Program-made: the position numbers and the translations under genes | Source: Stropharia rugosoannulata | Taxonomy: Eukaryota; Basidiomycota; Agaricomycetes; Agaricales; Strophariaceae | Reading direction: 5' to 3' | DNA: 64,000 nt | NCBI GenBank assembly: GCA_028532985.1 | Contig: JANCIK010000001.1 | Location: 3,720,001-3,784,000 of the forward strand | Shown: in pieces, positions 36,921 to 47,791 of the stretch | Numbering within the stretch: position 1 is the stretch's first letter | Layout of the letters: each line of letters begins with the position of its first letter | The notes under the pieces: generated by a model | Database searches by the model: none | What the model saw: the letters and a program-made list of their open reading frames with translations, nothing else | What the model was told of the DNA's origin: nothing

Positions 36921-37432
36921 TCAACACAGAAAGTGTGCACATACATGGCCGATGTATGGGTCGCTCTGTTTGAACTGGGTGTCACTTGAATCTTGTTTAT
37001 GCATGCAGTGAACCGCAATATGATAATCCGTGCTGAATGGACCATAGCAGTATTCTTTTTTGCCACCTGCGGTCGAGAACCGACCGTGATCCTCTGTGCA
37101 ATCCCAAACGACTCTGTAACCGCTGATCTCGTTGTCGTCGGAATCAATGAGGTAAGTCCTGAAGCGCTGGGCCCACGCAGCAGTCATTTGCTAAGTACGG
37201 GGCGTCAGTCAGTTGCTTACTTGTACTATGAGGCAGGAGGACGACGTACGCCGTAGATGATCCCAATTGTATTTTTGGGAAGAGGGATCTTGGCGAATGT
37301 AATTTGAGTGACGCTGTCCGCATTCTGGGTGGTTGCTTCATCAGGAGAAACAGTGAGTGTTTTCGTCGCGGATGTGCCATAAATGTCCGCCGCGGACGCT
37401 TTGACGCTGATTTTGACGATTTCGGACGTCAT
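36921..37432 (-). CDS. small protein, unknown family
   Basis: Two exons on the minus strand, 37432-37250 and 37190-36921, 150 residues, separated by a 59-bp intron. There is no signal peptide or membrane span. Exon 1 reads as beta strands (EIVKISVKASA, TKTLTVSPDEAT, VTQITFAKIPL, IGIIYG). Exon 2 includes AAWAQRFRTYLIDSDDNE, YRVVWDCTEDHGRF, EYCYGPFSTDYHIAVHC and ends VCAHFLC. Five cysteines lie in the last 70 residues. A compact beta-sandwich is a reasonable guess. It is the second small intracellular-looking protein in this repeat-rich stretch, and no sequence similarity to the 34575 product was apparent. A CATAAAAG box lies at 37513-37520 on the minus strand. Confidence 0.78.
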
Positions 37433-37512
37433 GGCAGTAGAAGATAGAGGTCGTTCTGATTGAGGGAGGAAAGATAGGATTCTGAGGGAACTGGACGAGT
37501 TGGACTGGTGGG

Positions 37513-37520
37513 CTTTTATG
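37513..37520 (-). promoter_or_regulatory. TATA-like box of the 36921-37432 gene
   Basis: CATAAAAG on the minus strand, about 80 bp before ATG 37432. Confidence 0.45.
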
Positions 37521-37904
37521 CAAATTGGGGGCGTACTTGTGATAGGTGAGTAGATAAGCGCATCTATCGCTTGTTTGTATTAATGGTATTAGAAGTATTG
37601 AGCATTGGACGAGTGAGAGTACTCTTATTTTCGGTAGTACTGTGGAGTGAGATGAGCAGGTGACGGAAAAGAAGTCAAAACATGTACCTACTTGAGCGCC
37701 TATCGAGGCTCGATGATCTAAACGTGCGTGACAATATAGCCAGTTATAAGTCTACGGCGTTATTCTGACATTTGGGTGCCGGTCTGGACACGCGCATGAG
37801 ATTATTAAGCCCCGACAACTAGCTGCGATGACATATCGCGTGTGGGAAACATTGCTTTATTGGGGTGTTGTACACACCTTTACAAAGCACAAGCGCTCTA
37901 ATTA

Positions 37905-38502
37905 CAGTCGAACCTACCATAGTCCATACATGTGATAGGCCATAACCCCTTATACCCCATAGAAAAACCGGTCCACCGAGTTGGTTCGCAGGGAAATTGG
38001 GCCCAAATCCCATAACCCTCTGATACTCCATACCCCATACCTTTTTTGAGGAAAATTAGGGGTAAATCCCATAGGTTCCCAGGGTTCTGGGCCTTAATCT
38101 AGGCATCATTCAGTACAAAAAAAAATATTACTCCTTGATTCTGTGTACAGCATCATTATATAGTGATATATCTGACAATTTTAGTGATTATACACATTTC
38201 TAGAGGTAGTTTGGGCGCCATTTCGCGAGGTAATCCAGTCACGTGAGACATTTACATTTTCTTAAGGGCAACGGCATCGAAGATCAGTTAACAATAATCA
38301 ACCTTTATATGTGGCTCATAGCATACGGTAGTGGCCTCAATGTATATAAGACATTATTATGCTAAAATCTACACTTCATGTACAGTAAATGTGAAGGCAA
38401 AAATACGGTCTATTTTTAGCCCATTTTTGGTATCCCATACCCTGTAAAATCCCATACCTGGACGCGTCCACCGACAGGTATGGGCTTTGACAGGTTCGAC
38501 TG
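37905..38502. mobile_element. mariner/pogo-type MITE, 598 bp
   Basis: Ends CAGTCGAACCT and AGGTTCGACTG are perfect 11-bp inverted repeats that continue as an imperfect match to about 33 bp (CCATAC.TGT). The element is flanked by TA on both sides (37903-37904 and 38503-38504), the Tc1/mariner target. It has no transposase frame and is AT-rich. The flanks resemble the start of the dispersed repeat also seen at 33481-33560, so it seems nested in that repeat. Confidence 0.82.
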
Positions 38503-38539
38503 TAGCTCCAAATGATCCCAGATAGTCTATTAAAGAGTA

Positions 38540-38975
38540 CGGGTCTTTTAGCGTGTGTTACACCTCGGTGGATTCATTATACCGCGTCAATTAAGGATAT
38601 ATTGGCTCACGGTGAGAGAATTCTCATGATTTGCACTCCTGACACGATGATTGTTTACTTGTTTAGAAGCTGGCGAACACAGCCTGGTGGGTTGATTGGG
38701 TTCCGCCATTCATGAACCTATTTGCGCATTGGGGTGCACATTGAATGAACCGGCGCTTAGATGCGTCATGGGGCGTGATTATAGTTATCCGTGCGACTTT
38801 CCTTTGAGAAATAGACGCCTGTACGTGGGAGGACAATGCTGCGGAAAACATACTCGTCCAAACATACCTGCGACATGGTTCATTATCAAGCAGTGTATAG
38901 AGCTGCCGGTGAATTGTCTATGGTACCATTGTTGACGTTGAGCGCTCAGTACAGCAGTCTAGCTTTCATCTCATT
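38540..38975 (+). repeat. dispersed repeat, third copy
   Basis: Direct copy of 33540-33840 and inverted copy of 33835-34395. It ends at the point where the truncated gene copy 38976-39216 begins. Confidence 0.75.
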
Positions 38976-39216
38976 GTGCCCGCAAACGCCGAGTCACTCG
39001 TGGTCAGATCGGCGGATGGCAATCCCGAATCTGGGGTGCTCATGCATGGTCAACGTCAACTACACCTGTGATCTGGGTGTTCTTTGATAGTTCTATGGTA
39101 AGCCTTTAATTGCGTGTTTAGTCGATCACAGACTTATTCCCGGTATCGACGAAGGGCAGTGGGAGCTAGGCCGCAAGGGCGATAGTGGACAGAGCAACGG
39201 TTCAACAGGAAAGTAA
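38976..39216 (+). pseudogene. truncated copy of the 34575 gene
   Basis: Aligns with the 34575 gene in three pieces: the middle of exon 1 (VPANAESLVVRSADG versus APADAESAVVKSADG), the 7-nt exon TTCTATG at 39091-39097 with a GATAG acceptor and GTAAGC donor, and the whole last exon (EGQWELGRKGD versus EGKWEYGRKAD) ending at TAA 39214. The first 14 or so codons and nearly all of exon 2 are missing, and a 4-bp CATG insertion shifts the exon 1 frame. It abuts a dispersed repeat. Confidence 0.82.
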
Positions 39217-40421
39217 CGCTGCGGCCGACTATTTGGCCATGATAAAAGCGTGGGAAGGTGCAAACCGTACTGCATGGTAAACGTCGCGCATCGCGCAGGC
39301 TCGGCCCTTTCCACTCAGGACATCCCCTCCGCCACTTCTGTTGTCTATTCCATACCGTACTATAGCCCATATCCCCCGGTGGCCGAGGATCATTGTGGCT
39401 GACGCGGGCCGTGGGTGTAAGAGGTACGATCATGGCGCGGTGATGGGATTAGGAATAGTACTAACTGGACTGTTTTCCGAGCTCCCTGCCTCTGCACAAC
39501 CTCACCGCCACCACGCTGGCATACCGGGGTGCGATCCCGCTTCACAGCTCATGCGCTCATGTACTGCCCCCTTCCCTTCACGTTCAGTTCCCTACACCAC
39601 TGCCCTATGCTCGTTTCCGCTCTGCTCCCGTGCTGATTTCCATCCTAATACTGCCCTATACGATACATTACCTCTCCCCCTCCCTCGCGGGCGCACCCAT
39701 GCACACGCAGCGTCTGGCTGTTCGTCGTGGGGTCCGTGCCGTTCCGTGGGAATGAGTAAGGGCGGGGGCCGGAGCGCTCAGCGCTCAGCGGAGAGACGGC
39801 TGGGGGGTGGGGGGTTGAGGGAGTCTCCACTGCCACTCCCTTCCTGTGCCAGGCGCGTTCCCCCACGCCTGCACAGCACTCCTCCATCTGCACGCGGCAC
39901 TGTCCCATTGATAGATTGACCTAAGTGTTATATAATGATCACCTTTCTGTTAAGCTTCATTAATCATTAGCTACTCCGGTCCCTTGCAATGTCTTACCCG
40001 GCTCTCGACACACCATCGAAAGAATCTTCAATGTCGTCGGTACTTTGAACTAATGGCATATAGGGTATAAAATGGAACATAAGCTTGTATATTATATTAA
40101 ATAGTTTCTTGAGCACACTGCCACTCATTGGCACGGCTTCATCTACAGGAAACGTTAACGTCGCATCTTCATCTCTTCTTTACTTTACGTCCGAGATTTA
40201 TTAATACTGAGTACTGAATCCTGATGGTAGTATGGAAGCTACAATGTGGTCTTCTATGTCAGCTCGAAACTGATACTAGTGTTCTCATTATCTCATTCCC
40301 TCACAGCATAATGTATTGGTTTGCCGCATAAAGAGAGCTCATCTTACTACTACTCCACATTGACGGTCCAGGGCGTATCGAGCTGTTCCCGATTCTTTCC
40401 TCTGAGCAACCTCTGACTCAC
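39217..40421. other. repeat block and upstream part of the duplicated segment
   Basis: About 39480-39910 is pyrimidine-rich repeat DNA with composition-driven frames. From about 39930 the sequence aligns with 45261 onwards (TATA.TGATCACC.TTCTGT.AAGC; AAGCTTGTATATTA; CGGCTTCATCTAC), marking the left part of the segmental duplication. A GCATAAAG box is near 40326. Confidence 0.6.
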
Positions 40422-41756
40422 ATGTCTTCCTCAAGCAGCTCCCCGGGGCTTCCCCCTCCTTCAGTCGAGTACAGCGTGGTGGCTACTGCATTCAATGCCA
40501 CGGTGTTTTCCGTATTGATATTCGGTATGTTCTATTTGTCCTGCGTGTACCGTGACCATCATGTTCTGAATGGCGTGCGTTAAAGGGATGTATTCGATGA
40601 TTTACCTATACACCACGTATACCTACCGTGAGTCTCCTCTCCATAGTTATACACTTGAAGTATTCTGATAAGCAGCTATGTAGTGAGCAGGAAAGGCACA
40701 TCGAAAGGAAACATCGCGATACTAGCAGCGATTACGGCATTGTTTCTCATCAACACCGCGCTGTCTGCCGCTTCGTGGGTCACGACTAGACAGGGATTCT
40801 TGGGGATAATAGGCCTGCCTATTGACCAGGCGTTTCTTGATATATGGGTGGATGTTGGAGAGAGCTGGGATGTGTTGTTGAATAATTTCGGGAACCTCTT
40901 CGTGATTTGTCTCGCCGATGGATTGATGGTACGGTATATGTCGCTATTGCCTTGGTATACCCTAATCACCCAAGTCAGATTTGGCGCTGTTACCATGTTT
41001 GGGGACAGTCGATCTACGTAATTGCACTGCCTGTTGTGTTTCTTCTAGCGGAGATAGGTAAGGCTCGTCATTATTTCCAAACTTTTAAATTTACCAGGAA
41101 GAACTTCAGCGCTATACCTCTCGGTCATAATCATTTCATGTATACACAACCTCGCCCCGCCCATAAACATCTCCATTCTACTGGACCATCTCACAGCTGC
41201 GGCGATATTTATGACGCTGGGGTCAACGCTGCTCACGACTTCCTTTATCGCATACCGCATATATTCCGTGTCACAGGAGAGCAAAGCAACTTTACACCGG
41301 AGCCCCTTTGTCGCCGTTCTAGACGCGATTGTGCAGTCCTCTGCGGCGTACACCGTCGTCTCGCTGCTCCTTGCGATCGAGGGCGTCGTTCCTGACACTT
41401 TGGCCAACGCCGTGACTTTATTCAATTTGCAGGGATATACCTCCCCTTTGTTCTTTATCACTGCTGTGAGTGTGGGTTGGTTTGTGTGATTGTCATGTTC
41501 TCAGCTTATTTATCATGTGTGTTAATAGGGGGCTGCTCCAACGGTCATGGTAGCACGCGTGGCACTTGCTGCTGACCGGACGGAAGTTTCTAGTAGTGGT
41601 GGTGGGAATCACATAAGCGATTTGGAGTTCAATGTCGCTGGGCAAGGGGGGCAGGAGTCCTCTGGGACGTCTCCGAGTATGTCTGCTGTTCAACAGGAGA
41701 TTGCTTATGCAGAAAAAAGTGCTCAATTGGGTGGACGTGGTGAAGATGGAAGTTAA
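40422..41756 (+). CDS. multi-pass membrane protein, duplicate A
   Basis: Six exons: 40422-40524, 40586-40627, 40684-40928, 40979-41057, 41098-41465 and 41529-41756; 354 residues. About seven hydrophobic spans are visible, including FSVLIFGMYSMIYLYTTY, IAILAAITALFLINTA, NNFGNLFVICLADGLMIWRCY, VIALPVVFLLAEI, AAAIFMTLGSTLLTTSFIAYRIY, a span around YTVVSLLLAIEGV, and SPLFFITAGAAPTVMVARVAL. A Ser/Gly/Gln-rich cytosolic-like tail carries HISDLEF and VQQEIAYAEK. This layout (YLYTTY, IWRCYHVWG, SFIAYRIY) matches a large Agaricomycete membrane-protein family of unknown role. Duplicate B at 46149 has the same exon pattern; the reading frame is intact in both. Confidence 0.88.
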
Positions 41757-43724
41757 GGGGATATACCTACAAGAATGTCTACTATATCTCTTGATAACCA
41801 GGACTGCGCCCGTCTTGATGATCGATAGTAGCCATGATAATGTTCTATCATCAACGTCTCACGCATCTCGTGGGGCATCACAGTCTTATATTTCTCGGAC
41901 GGCATAGATTGTTTTATAGAAAAGTGAGTTTAACTCTCCCAGCACAATTTGTAGTAGTCAAAACATGTACCTGGTTGAGCGCCTATGCATGGGGTCTCGC
42001 TGATCTGATGTGCGTGAGATAATCGATAATCGATGGTCCATTATTCCGTCCCACTGCCGCCCCGTCCTCTCCCTCAGAGTCTCACGGTCTCTATGCACGG
42101 TCCAGGTGCGGTCCAGTCCCATGCACCCTTCACGCTCTCCCAACACCAATCCCCAGTGCCTGTTTCCGCTCCGCTCCCCGGCCGGGCATCTGTGCATGGA
42201 CCCTACATCCACCCGCAGACCCCGTGCTGCTTTCCCGAGTCCCATACATCGCCTCCCGCGACCCTCGTACGTGCCGTACTTCCCCTCTCCCGTGAGTCCG
42301 TCCTGTTGTCCCCACCCCCGCATTCGTCCCCTCCTATCAGCTGTGCTGGGTGATCCATCTCCTCCCCATATATTCATGCCTCGCCGGGCAGCAGCTTGTC
42401 TACGGGGACAGTCAGCGATGAGCGGGTGGAGGCGCATGCAACCCTCCCCCGATTGTTTCCACGCCCGGACAAAGCGGCCCCGACCCCGGGTTATACATTG
42501 ACATAATACGTTCTGATCCGTTCGTTATCTTGTACCAACATCGATCACAGTACATGTTATGGTTTACATGCCTGGCTCATTGCACCCCCTGCGCCCTTCG
42601 CTACTTGGCACGCCGCCCGGCGCACCACCTGTCCTCCATACTGCTCTCGCGGTCTCCCGGCCCCTGCGGCAAGTAGTCGCCCCGCGCTGCTGAATATTTT
42701 CCTCACTCCCTTCCCCCCTCCTCTCTCTCGCCGGCAGCCGCCTGTCTCCCTCGCCCGTCCCCATCAGCTCACGCCCATCCCGCCGTACCGTAGCTCGTAT
42801 CGTCGGCCAGGTCAGGTCCCCTGTCGAGCATGCTCGGATCCGGATCCCGCCGTGATTTCTTACATACACCCGCACCTCACTCCATCCTCTGAGCATGCAT
42901 GCCGATCTCTCTCAGCCCTCTCCCCCGTTAATCTGAAAGCTCAGAACTGCGTCTGTGTATATTACTGCCCGCCTACCTACAAACTGCGCGAACCAGCGCA
43001 CAATATTGCGTACGCTGAATCTGAGTCTGCGACTGGGCGACTGCCCGAGCTCGTCCCGCCTCCCACTTCTTTGTGCAATATCCCCAGCTATTGTCCCTGC
43101 GTCTCTGTATCTCTCAGAGCCCGCGCACGGGCCCGCCGCCCGTGTCTCCGTCGAGCAAGTACAGTGTCAACGGTGGTCTCCCAGACTCCTCGACCTGCAG
43201 TGGCGGCGGTCACTCACCGTGTACGTGTCTCCACACCGTCTCCACTGATCGTCTACGCGTGTCTCCTCTTCTCTGGACGGTGTACACATCTCCGTATCCC
43301 CCCGTATTAAAAGCCGTCCCGCGTCTTCCTATCACGTCGTGTCTTCCCTTTCCCCTTGCATGGGGCCAAGTGTCAGCACTCCCCTGAGCTGATGGGAGGA
43401 CGGGCGTCAGCTTAGGGTGGAAAGGGAATGGAGACAGCCGGCCAGCGGCGAGACCAAGACACGGGAACGGGTGACTCGGGGGCGGAGACGCCGGTCCTGG
43501 GCCTGAGGCCTTGAGGTCTGAACGTGGAAGGCCTGAGACTTGCAGGCAAAGCAGGGCTCGTTGCCTTGCCCATCCGTGCGATTCCTGGCCTGGGGTTATG
43601 CGTCTCACCAGTGTGGTGCGACGCTGCGCCTTCCGCGATGGCGTCCCACGAAAATGTGTGGGGCTGCCCCACGAAATCCGTGGGCCCCACATGCGTTCCA
43701 CTGCCACATGGCCAAAATGTGCCA

Positions 43725-43785
43725 GTGGGCGTGGGCATGGGCGTGGGCGTGGGCGTGGGGCGTGGGGCGTGGGCGTGGGCGTGGG
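43725..43785 (+). repeat. GTGGGC minisatellite
   Basis: About ten copies of the hexamer GTGGGC, some with an extra G. The G-runs on one strand could form G-quadruplexes. Confidence 0.85.
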
Positions 43786-43984
43786 ACTCCCACGGCCCAT
43801 AGTACGGCGGGCCGTCTACTGGGGGTGTCCGAGGCATATTACGTAAGACTAGCGCGCTCCGCTCCGGCTGTACAGGTCAGGAGCAGGACTAGGACGAAGA
43901 TCCTTGTGGAGTGTTTGCTGTGAGCGCCGGAACGGGAAATCCACAGAAGAACAAGGTGGAAACGCGTTGAGTCACTTTCGTGTG

Positions 43985-44140
43985 TTGCGGGGGAGCTGGC
44001 GTGGAGGCGTGGAAGCGTGGAAGCGTAAAAAACGGCCTGCGGCGGCGGGGCTAATCGGAGGGATCGGACGCGCGTCCGCAGACGCAGACGCGACCAACGC
44101 GTCTGGAAGCGGATAGCGCGCAAAGCAAAGCCATCGCCGG
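43985..44140. repeat. GC-rich dispersed repeat, copy 2
   Basis: Diverged copy of 32157-32310, including the GCGGCGGC core and the ACCAACGCGTCTGGAAGC end, followed by GCGCGCAAA-like sequence. Confidence 0.6.
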
Positions 44141-45489
44141 GCGCATGGAAACTCGTAGAGGGGTGCCACTTGCCACTGGCTGCATGCCCTTGTGGCCCGC
44201 ACCGTGCAAGGAAGAAACTAAGCACAGAAGAAAGGGAAAGGAGCAGTGGCTGTGTGAGTGGGAGGGAGGGAGTTTGAAGGAGGACGAGGGGTGAAAAAGA
44301 GTACTCGGAGGCGCTCGGATGCAGACCTTGCAATGGAGGGCCTCGTAATCAGAGTGAGAGTGCGAACTCTCGTTTGTTCGGGCACTGACAGCGTGCTTCC
44401 GAGTCCTCGACCTGTGCTCCTCGGACCTCGTCTTATCCTTAGGTAAGGGCACGCGCCTGATCGCGGAGTGACTTATGGAAGGCAACGCCGGTTCTGAGAG
44501 GGATGGTCTGAGAGAGATGGTCTGAGAGGGGACGGCCTAGGCCTGAGAGGCAAACCAGGACTCGAAAGAACTGACAGTTGAAATTAAAACGTTGATAAAG
44601 GCGATGTACTTATCCTACGTGTAAGGCTGCCCAGTAGCACAGCTTTTCAGATTACTTACTTACTGCAAGTTGACATAGCACATAACAATCGGAGGAGAGG
44701 GTAATTCCTGTCTGCATCAAATACTGTTGACATCTTGGTCGCGATCGTCTATCAGACTGATCTTGATCCCCAGGGGAAAAGGACGGATCATACAACAAAA
44801 CGAGGTGTGGCTCTGCTCTGCACACATTCGATCGGGGCCCCGTCTTTGTTGCACGTATGTAACACCCCAGCCCCACGCACTTAAATGCCGGTACGTCCAT
44901 CGTCCATCCGCACAGCCTTGGGCGCTGGCACAATTGCGGGGTTGATGCTCGAGCGAGCCTCGTTGTGCTTCTCACTCTGTACTCATTCCGTGTCTTTAGT
45001 GTATCCGCCCAGTCAATGAGAGCCAGTCAAATGCTATAACGAGGCGTGCCACCTACTTTCTGTGTAAAGCAAGCCAAAACAATGAACGAAAAGATACATA
45101 CAAGAAGGCTGAGTACTAGAAGGAACATCAGATATAGTACTTACATATGTTTGAATAAATGTTCTTTTGATACATTGAAATTACACTATCACACCAGCCC
45201 TGCACCCGTCCAGGCCGATACTTTGCACACCTTCCCAGGCGAGGCCTTCCGTGTGAATATTATATTATGATCACCCTTTCTGTCAAGCCTGATTTGCCAC
45301 TCTGGTTCCTTGTTCCTTGTCTTAGCGTCTAATATGTAAGTTGAAGTTTTGAACCGATAGTCTATAGGGCATAAAAAGGAGCAGAAGCTTGTATATTACA
45401 TAGTCAGTGCGACGGCTTCATCTACGGGGACGTAGTTTACGTGTGATATTTATTAATACTACTGATGGTAGTATCGAACCTATTTTTAT

Positions 45490-45975
45490 GAAACACCGGA
45501 CTGTTAAGCGCTTATCAAAACAAACAAACATAGTCAGGCAGTTGATGTTGCCTCATGTTGACATCAGACTCGCAGCGTTTAAGGACCTCGGACACAGCGC
45601 ATGATCAATAAATAATTAATAGAAAATATGTTGGATGCTTGTATCACTAATACTTGAAGGCACAAGTCAACTGTTGACGCGGTGGATGGCAGTATGCGCG
45701 GCGCGGAATGTATGTTCGCGCCTTCAGCACTGCGCTGCGACTGAAGCTGGTACTTTCACTACAAAAACAAGCTCACGCCGCCCGGTTTTGCATTGGTTAA
45801 ATCGCGGGCGTTAATGACCTCAGCAGATGGGTCAAGCTTGTAGATAAATCAATGTTATTCTGACATTAACCACTGTCCGAGGTCCTAAAAATCGTCTGAT
45901 CAATATCAACTGCCGGGCTATGCATGTTTGCCTTGATAAGCGAACCTTGATAGTCTGGTTTACCATATATTATAT
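45490..45975. mobile_element. insert with long imperfect inverted repeats (MITE-like)
   Basis: Present upstream of duplicate B and absent from the aligned position of duplicate A (near 40240). The left end (about 45500-45600) and the reverse complement of the right end (about 45870-45965) share ACC.GACT, CGCTTATCAA, CAAACAT, CAGTTGAT.TTG, ATCAGAC and AGGACCTCGGACA in order. Exact ends and target duplication could not be fixed by eye. No transposase. Confidence 0.7.
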
Positions 45976-46148
45976 TTATAGAGGTGGGTCTTCTATGTGT
46001 CAGATCAGAAACTGGTGGCCGTGATCAGGGTCTTTTTTGTTCGATATCCCAGGCACTCACACCATAATTAATTGGTGTGCTGCATAAAGGGAGTTCATTT
46101 AACTCGACTGGCCAGCGTAGCGACCTCCCTCCAATTCTTTCCTCTGAC

Positions 46149-47464
46149 ATGGCCTCCTCGAGTAGCTCTGGGCTCCCCCCTCCCTCAGTCGAGTACGGCG
46201 TGATAGCTACTGCATTCAATGACGCCGTGTTTGCCGTATTGATATTTGGTATGTTCTATGACAGTCTTGTTTGCTTTGCGTCTACCTATCAAATCTGAAT
46301 GACATTAAAGGGATGTACTTGATGATTTACTTATACACGACATATATCTACCGTGAGTCCCCTCTGCGTAATTATACATTTGAAATAATCTGATCAGAAA
46401 CCAGTGAGCAGGAAAGGCATATCAAAAGGAAACATCGCCATACTAGCCGCAATTACAGCATTGTTTCTCATCAACACCGCGTTGACTGCTGCTTCGTGGC
46501 TCACGACTAGACAGGGTTTTTTGGGTATAATCGGCCTGGACATTGACGACGCGTTTCTCACTATATGGGAGGATATTGGAGAGAGCTGGGATGTGTTGTT
46601 GAACAATTTCGGGAACCTCTTCGTGATTTGTCTCGCTGACGGATTAATGGTACGGCATATGCTATTGCTTTGGTATACCCTACTCACGTAAATCAGATTT
46701 GGCGCTGTTACCATGTTTGGGGGCGGTCGATCTACGCCGTTGCACTGCCTGTTGTATTTCTTCTTGCGGAGATAGGTAAGGTTTGTAGTCATTATGTCCA
46801 TATTTCAAGGTTAACAGGAAGCACTTCAGCGCTAAGCCTCTCTGCCATAATCATTATTTGTATAAACAACGTCGCCCCTCCCCCAAATGTGTCCGTGATG
46901 CTTAACCACCCTACAGCTGCGGCGATATTCATGACTCTGGGATCTACGCTGCTCACGACATCCTTTATCGCATACCGCATATATTTCGTGTCACAGGAAA
47001 GCAAAGCAACTTTGCACCGGAGCCCCTTTTCCGCGATTCTAGACGCCATTATACAGTCGTCTGCGGCATATACCGTCGTGTCCCTCCTTCTCGCAGTCGA
47101 GGGAGTGGTTCCTAACACTGATTCCAACTTCGCGACACTCTTCAATCTGCAAGGGTTTACATCTCCTCTATTCGTAATCACTGCTGTAAGTGTAGATTTG
47201 TGCGGTTGCAAAAGTGTTTTCGGCTCATCTGATATCTGTGTGTGTTAGGGCGCCGCTCCAACGGTCATGGTAGCCCGTGTCGCACTTGCTGCTGATCGTA
47301 CGGAGGTTTCTAGTAGTGGCAGGAATCACATAAGCGATTTGGAGTTCAATGCCAGGCAAGGGCAGTCCTCTGGGACGTCTCCGAGTCTGTCTGTTGTTCA
47401 ACAGGAGATTGCTTATGCAGAAAAAAATTCGCGATTGGCTGGACGCGATGCAGAAGGAGTTTAA
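46149..47464 (+). CDS. multi-pass membrane protein, duplicate B
   Basis: Six exons: 46149-46248, 46311-46352, 46405-46649, 46697-46775, 46818-47185 and 47249-47464; 349 residues. Exons 2-5 have exactly the lengths of those in duplicate A (42, 245, 79 and 368 nt). The same helices and motifs are present (YLYTTY, IWRCYHVWG, SFIAYRIY, HISDLEF, VQQEIAYAEK). Differences concentrate in the N-terminus, in loops and in the tail, which is shorter by a few Gly/Gln residues. No stop or frameshift, so both copies are probably functional. The upstream region holds a MITE-like insert, which could change expression relative to A. The role is unknown. Confidence 0.88.
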
Positions 47465-47791
47465 GTGGATATAGCTTGTCCATGACTAGTGACTAGTGAC
47501 TCTTCAACCCATTCAAAAATTTCTATTGGCAGCCAGGACTGAGGCTGTGCACAGGCAGCTTTCGGTGGGAGGGAAGCAGCATGTTCTCGTAGGCATAAGT
47601 CCGTCAACAGTACGCAGGCGATAGCGTGGCGTGAGATGCGATATACAATTTAGTGTTAGGCTACAGAATGATTCGAGTTGTACATGCAATCTCGGTATTG
47701 TATCATGGAGTACATACCTCGTCGGGAACACCGGTATTCCTCGGAGACGCATCTATTACCTATGGTGTACTACTAGTGCATTCCATACAAA
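47465..47791. other. short convergent intergenic stretch
   Basis: Lies between the 3' ends of duplicate B (+) and the 47792 gene (-). Nothing recognised. Confidence 0.6.

Larger units (their letters stand above)
41757..45260. other. GC-rich repeat-filled spacer between the duplicates
   Basis: No supported gene. GTCAAAACATGTACCT.GTTGAGCGCCTAT-like sequence near 41957 repeats a stretch near 37676. 42040-42500 is pyrimidine-rich. 43725-43785 is a GTGGGC minisatellite. 43985-44140 matches 32157-32310. Frames such as 43210-43800 (-) are low-complexity Pro/His/Arg products of these repeats. Confidence 0.55.
45261..47464 (+). repeat. segmental duplication, second copy
   Basis: Aligns with 39930-41756: upstream phrases (AAGCTTGTATATTA, GACGGCTTCATCTAC, CTGATGGTAGTAT) and the whole membrane-protein gene recur in the same order and orientation, about 5.7 kb downstream. 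The second copy carries an extra insert at about 45490-45975. Confidence 0.8.

Noticed and set aside
39341..39919. 192-aa plus-strand frame
   Set aside because: Covers pyrimidine-rich repeat DNA; the Pro/Ser/Arg/Cys content reflects base composition.
41045..41461. 138-aa minus-strand frame, with a counterpart at 46792-47211
   Set aside because: Both are antisense shadows of exon 5 in the duplicated membrane-protein genes.
42010..42501. 163-aa plus-strand frame
   Set aside because: Pyrimidine-rich repeat with open frames on both strands; no domain.
43210..43837. Two long minus-strand frames (196 and 141 aa)
   Set aside because: Low-complexity Pro/His/Arg translation of the GTGGGC minisatellite and GC-rich repeat.
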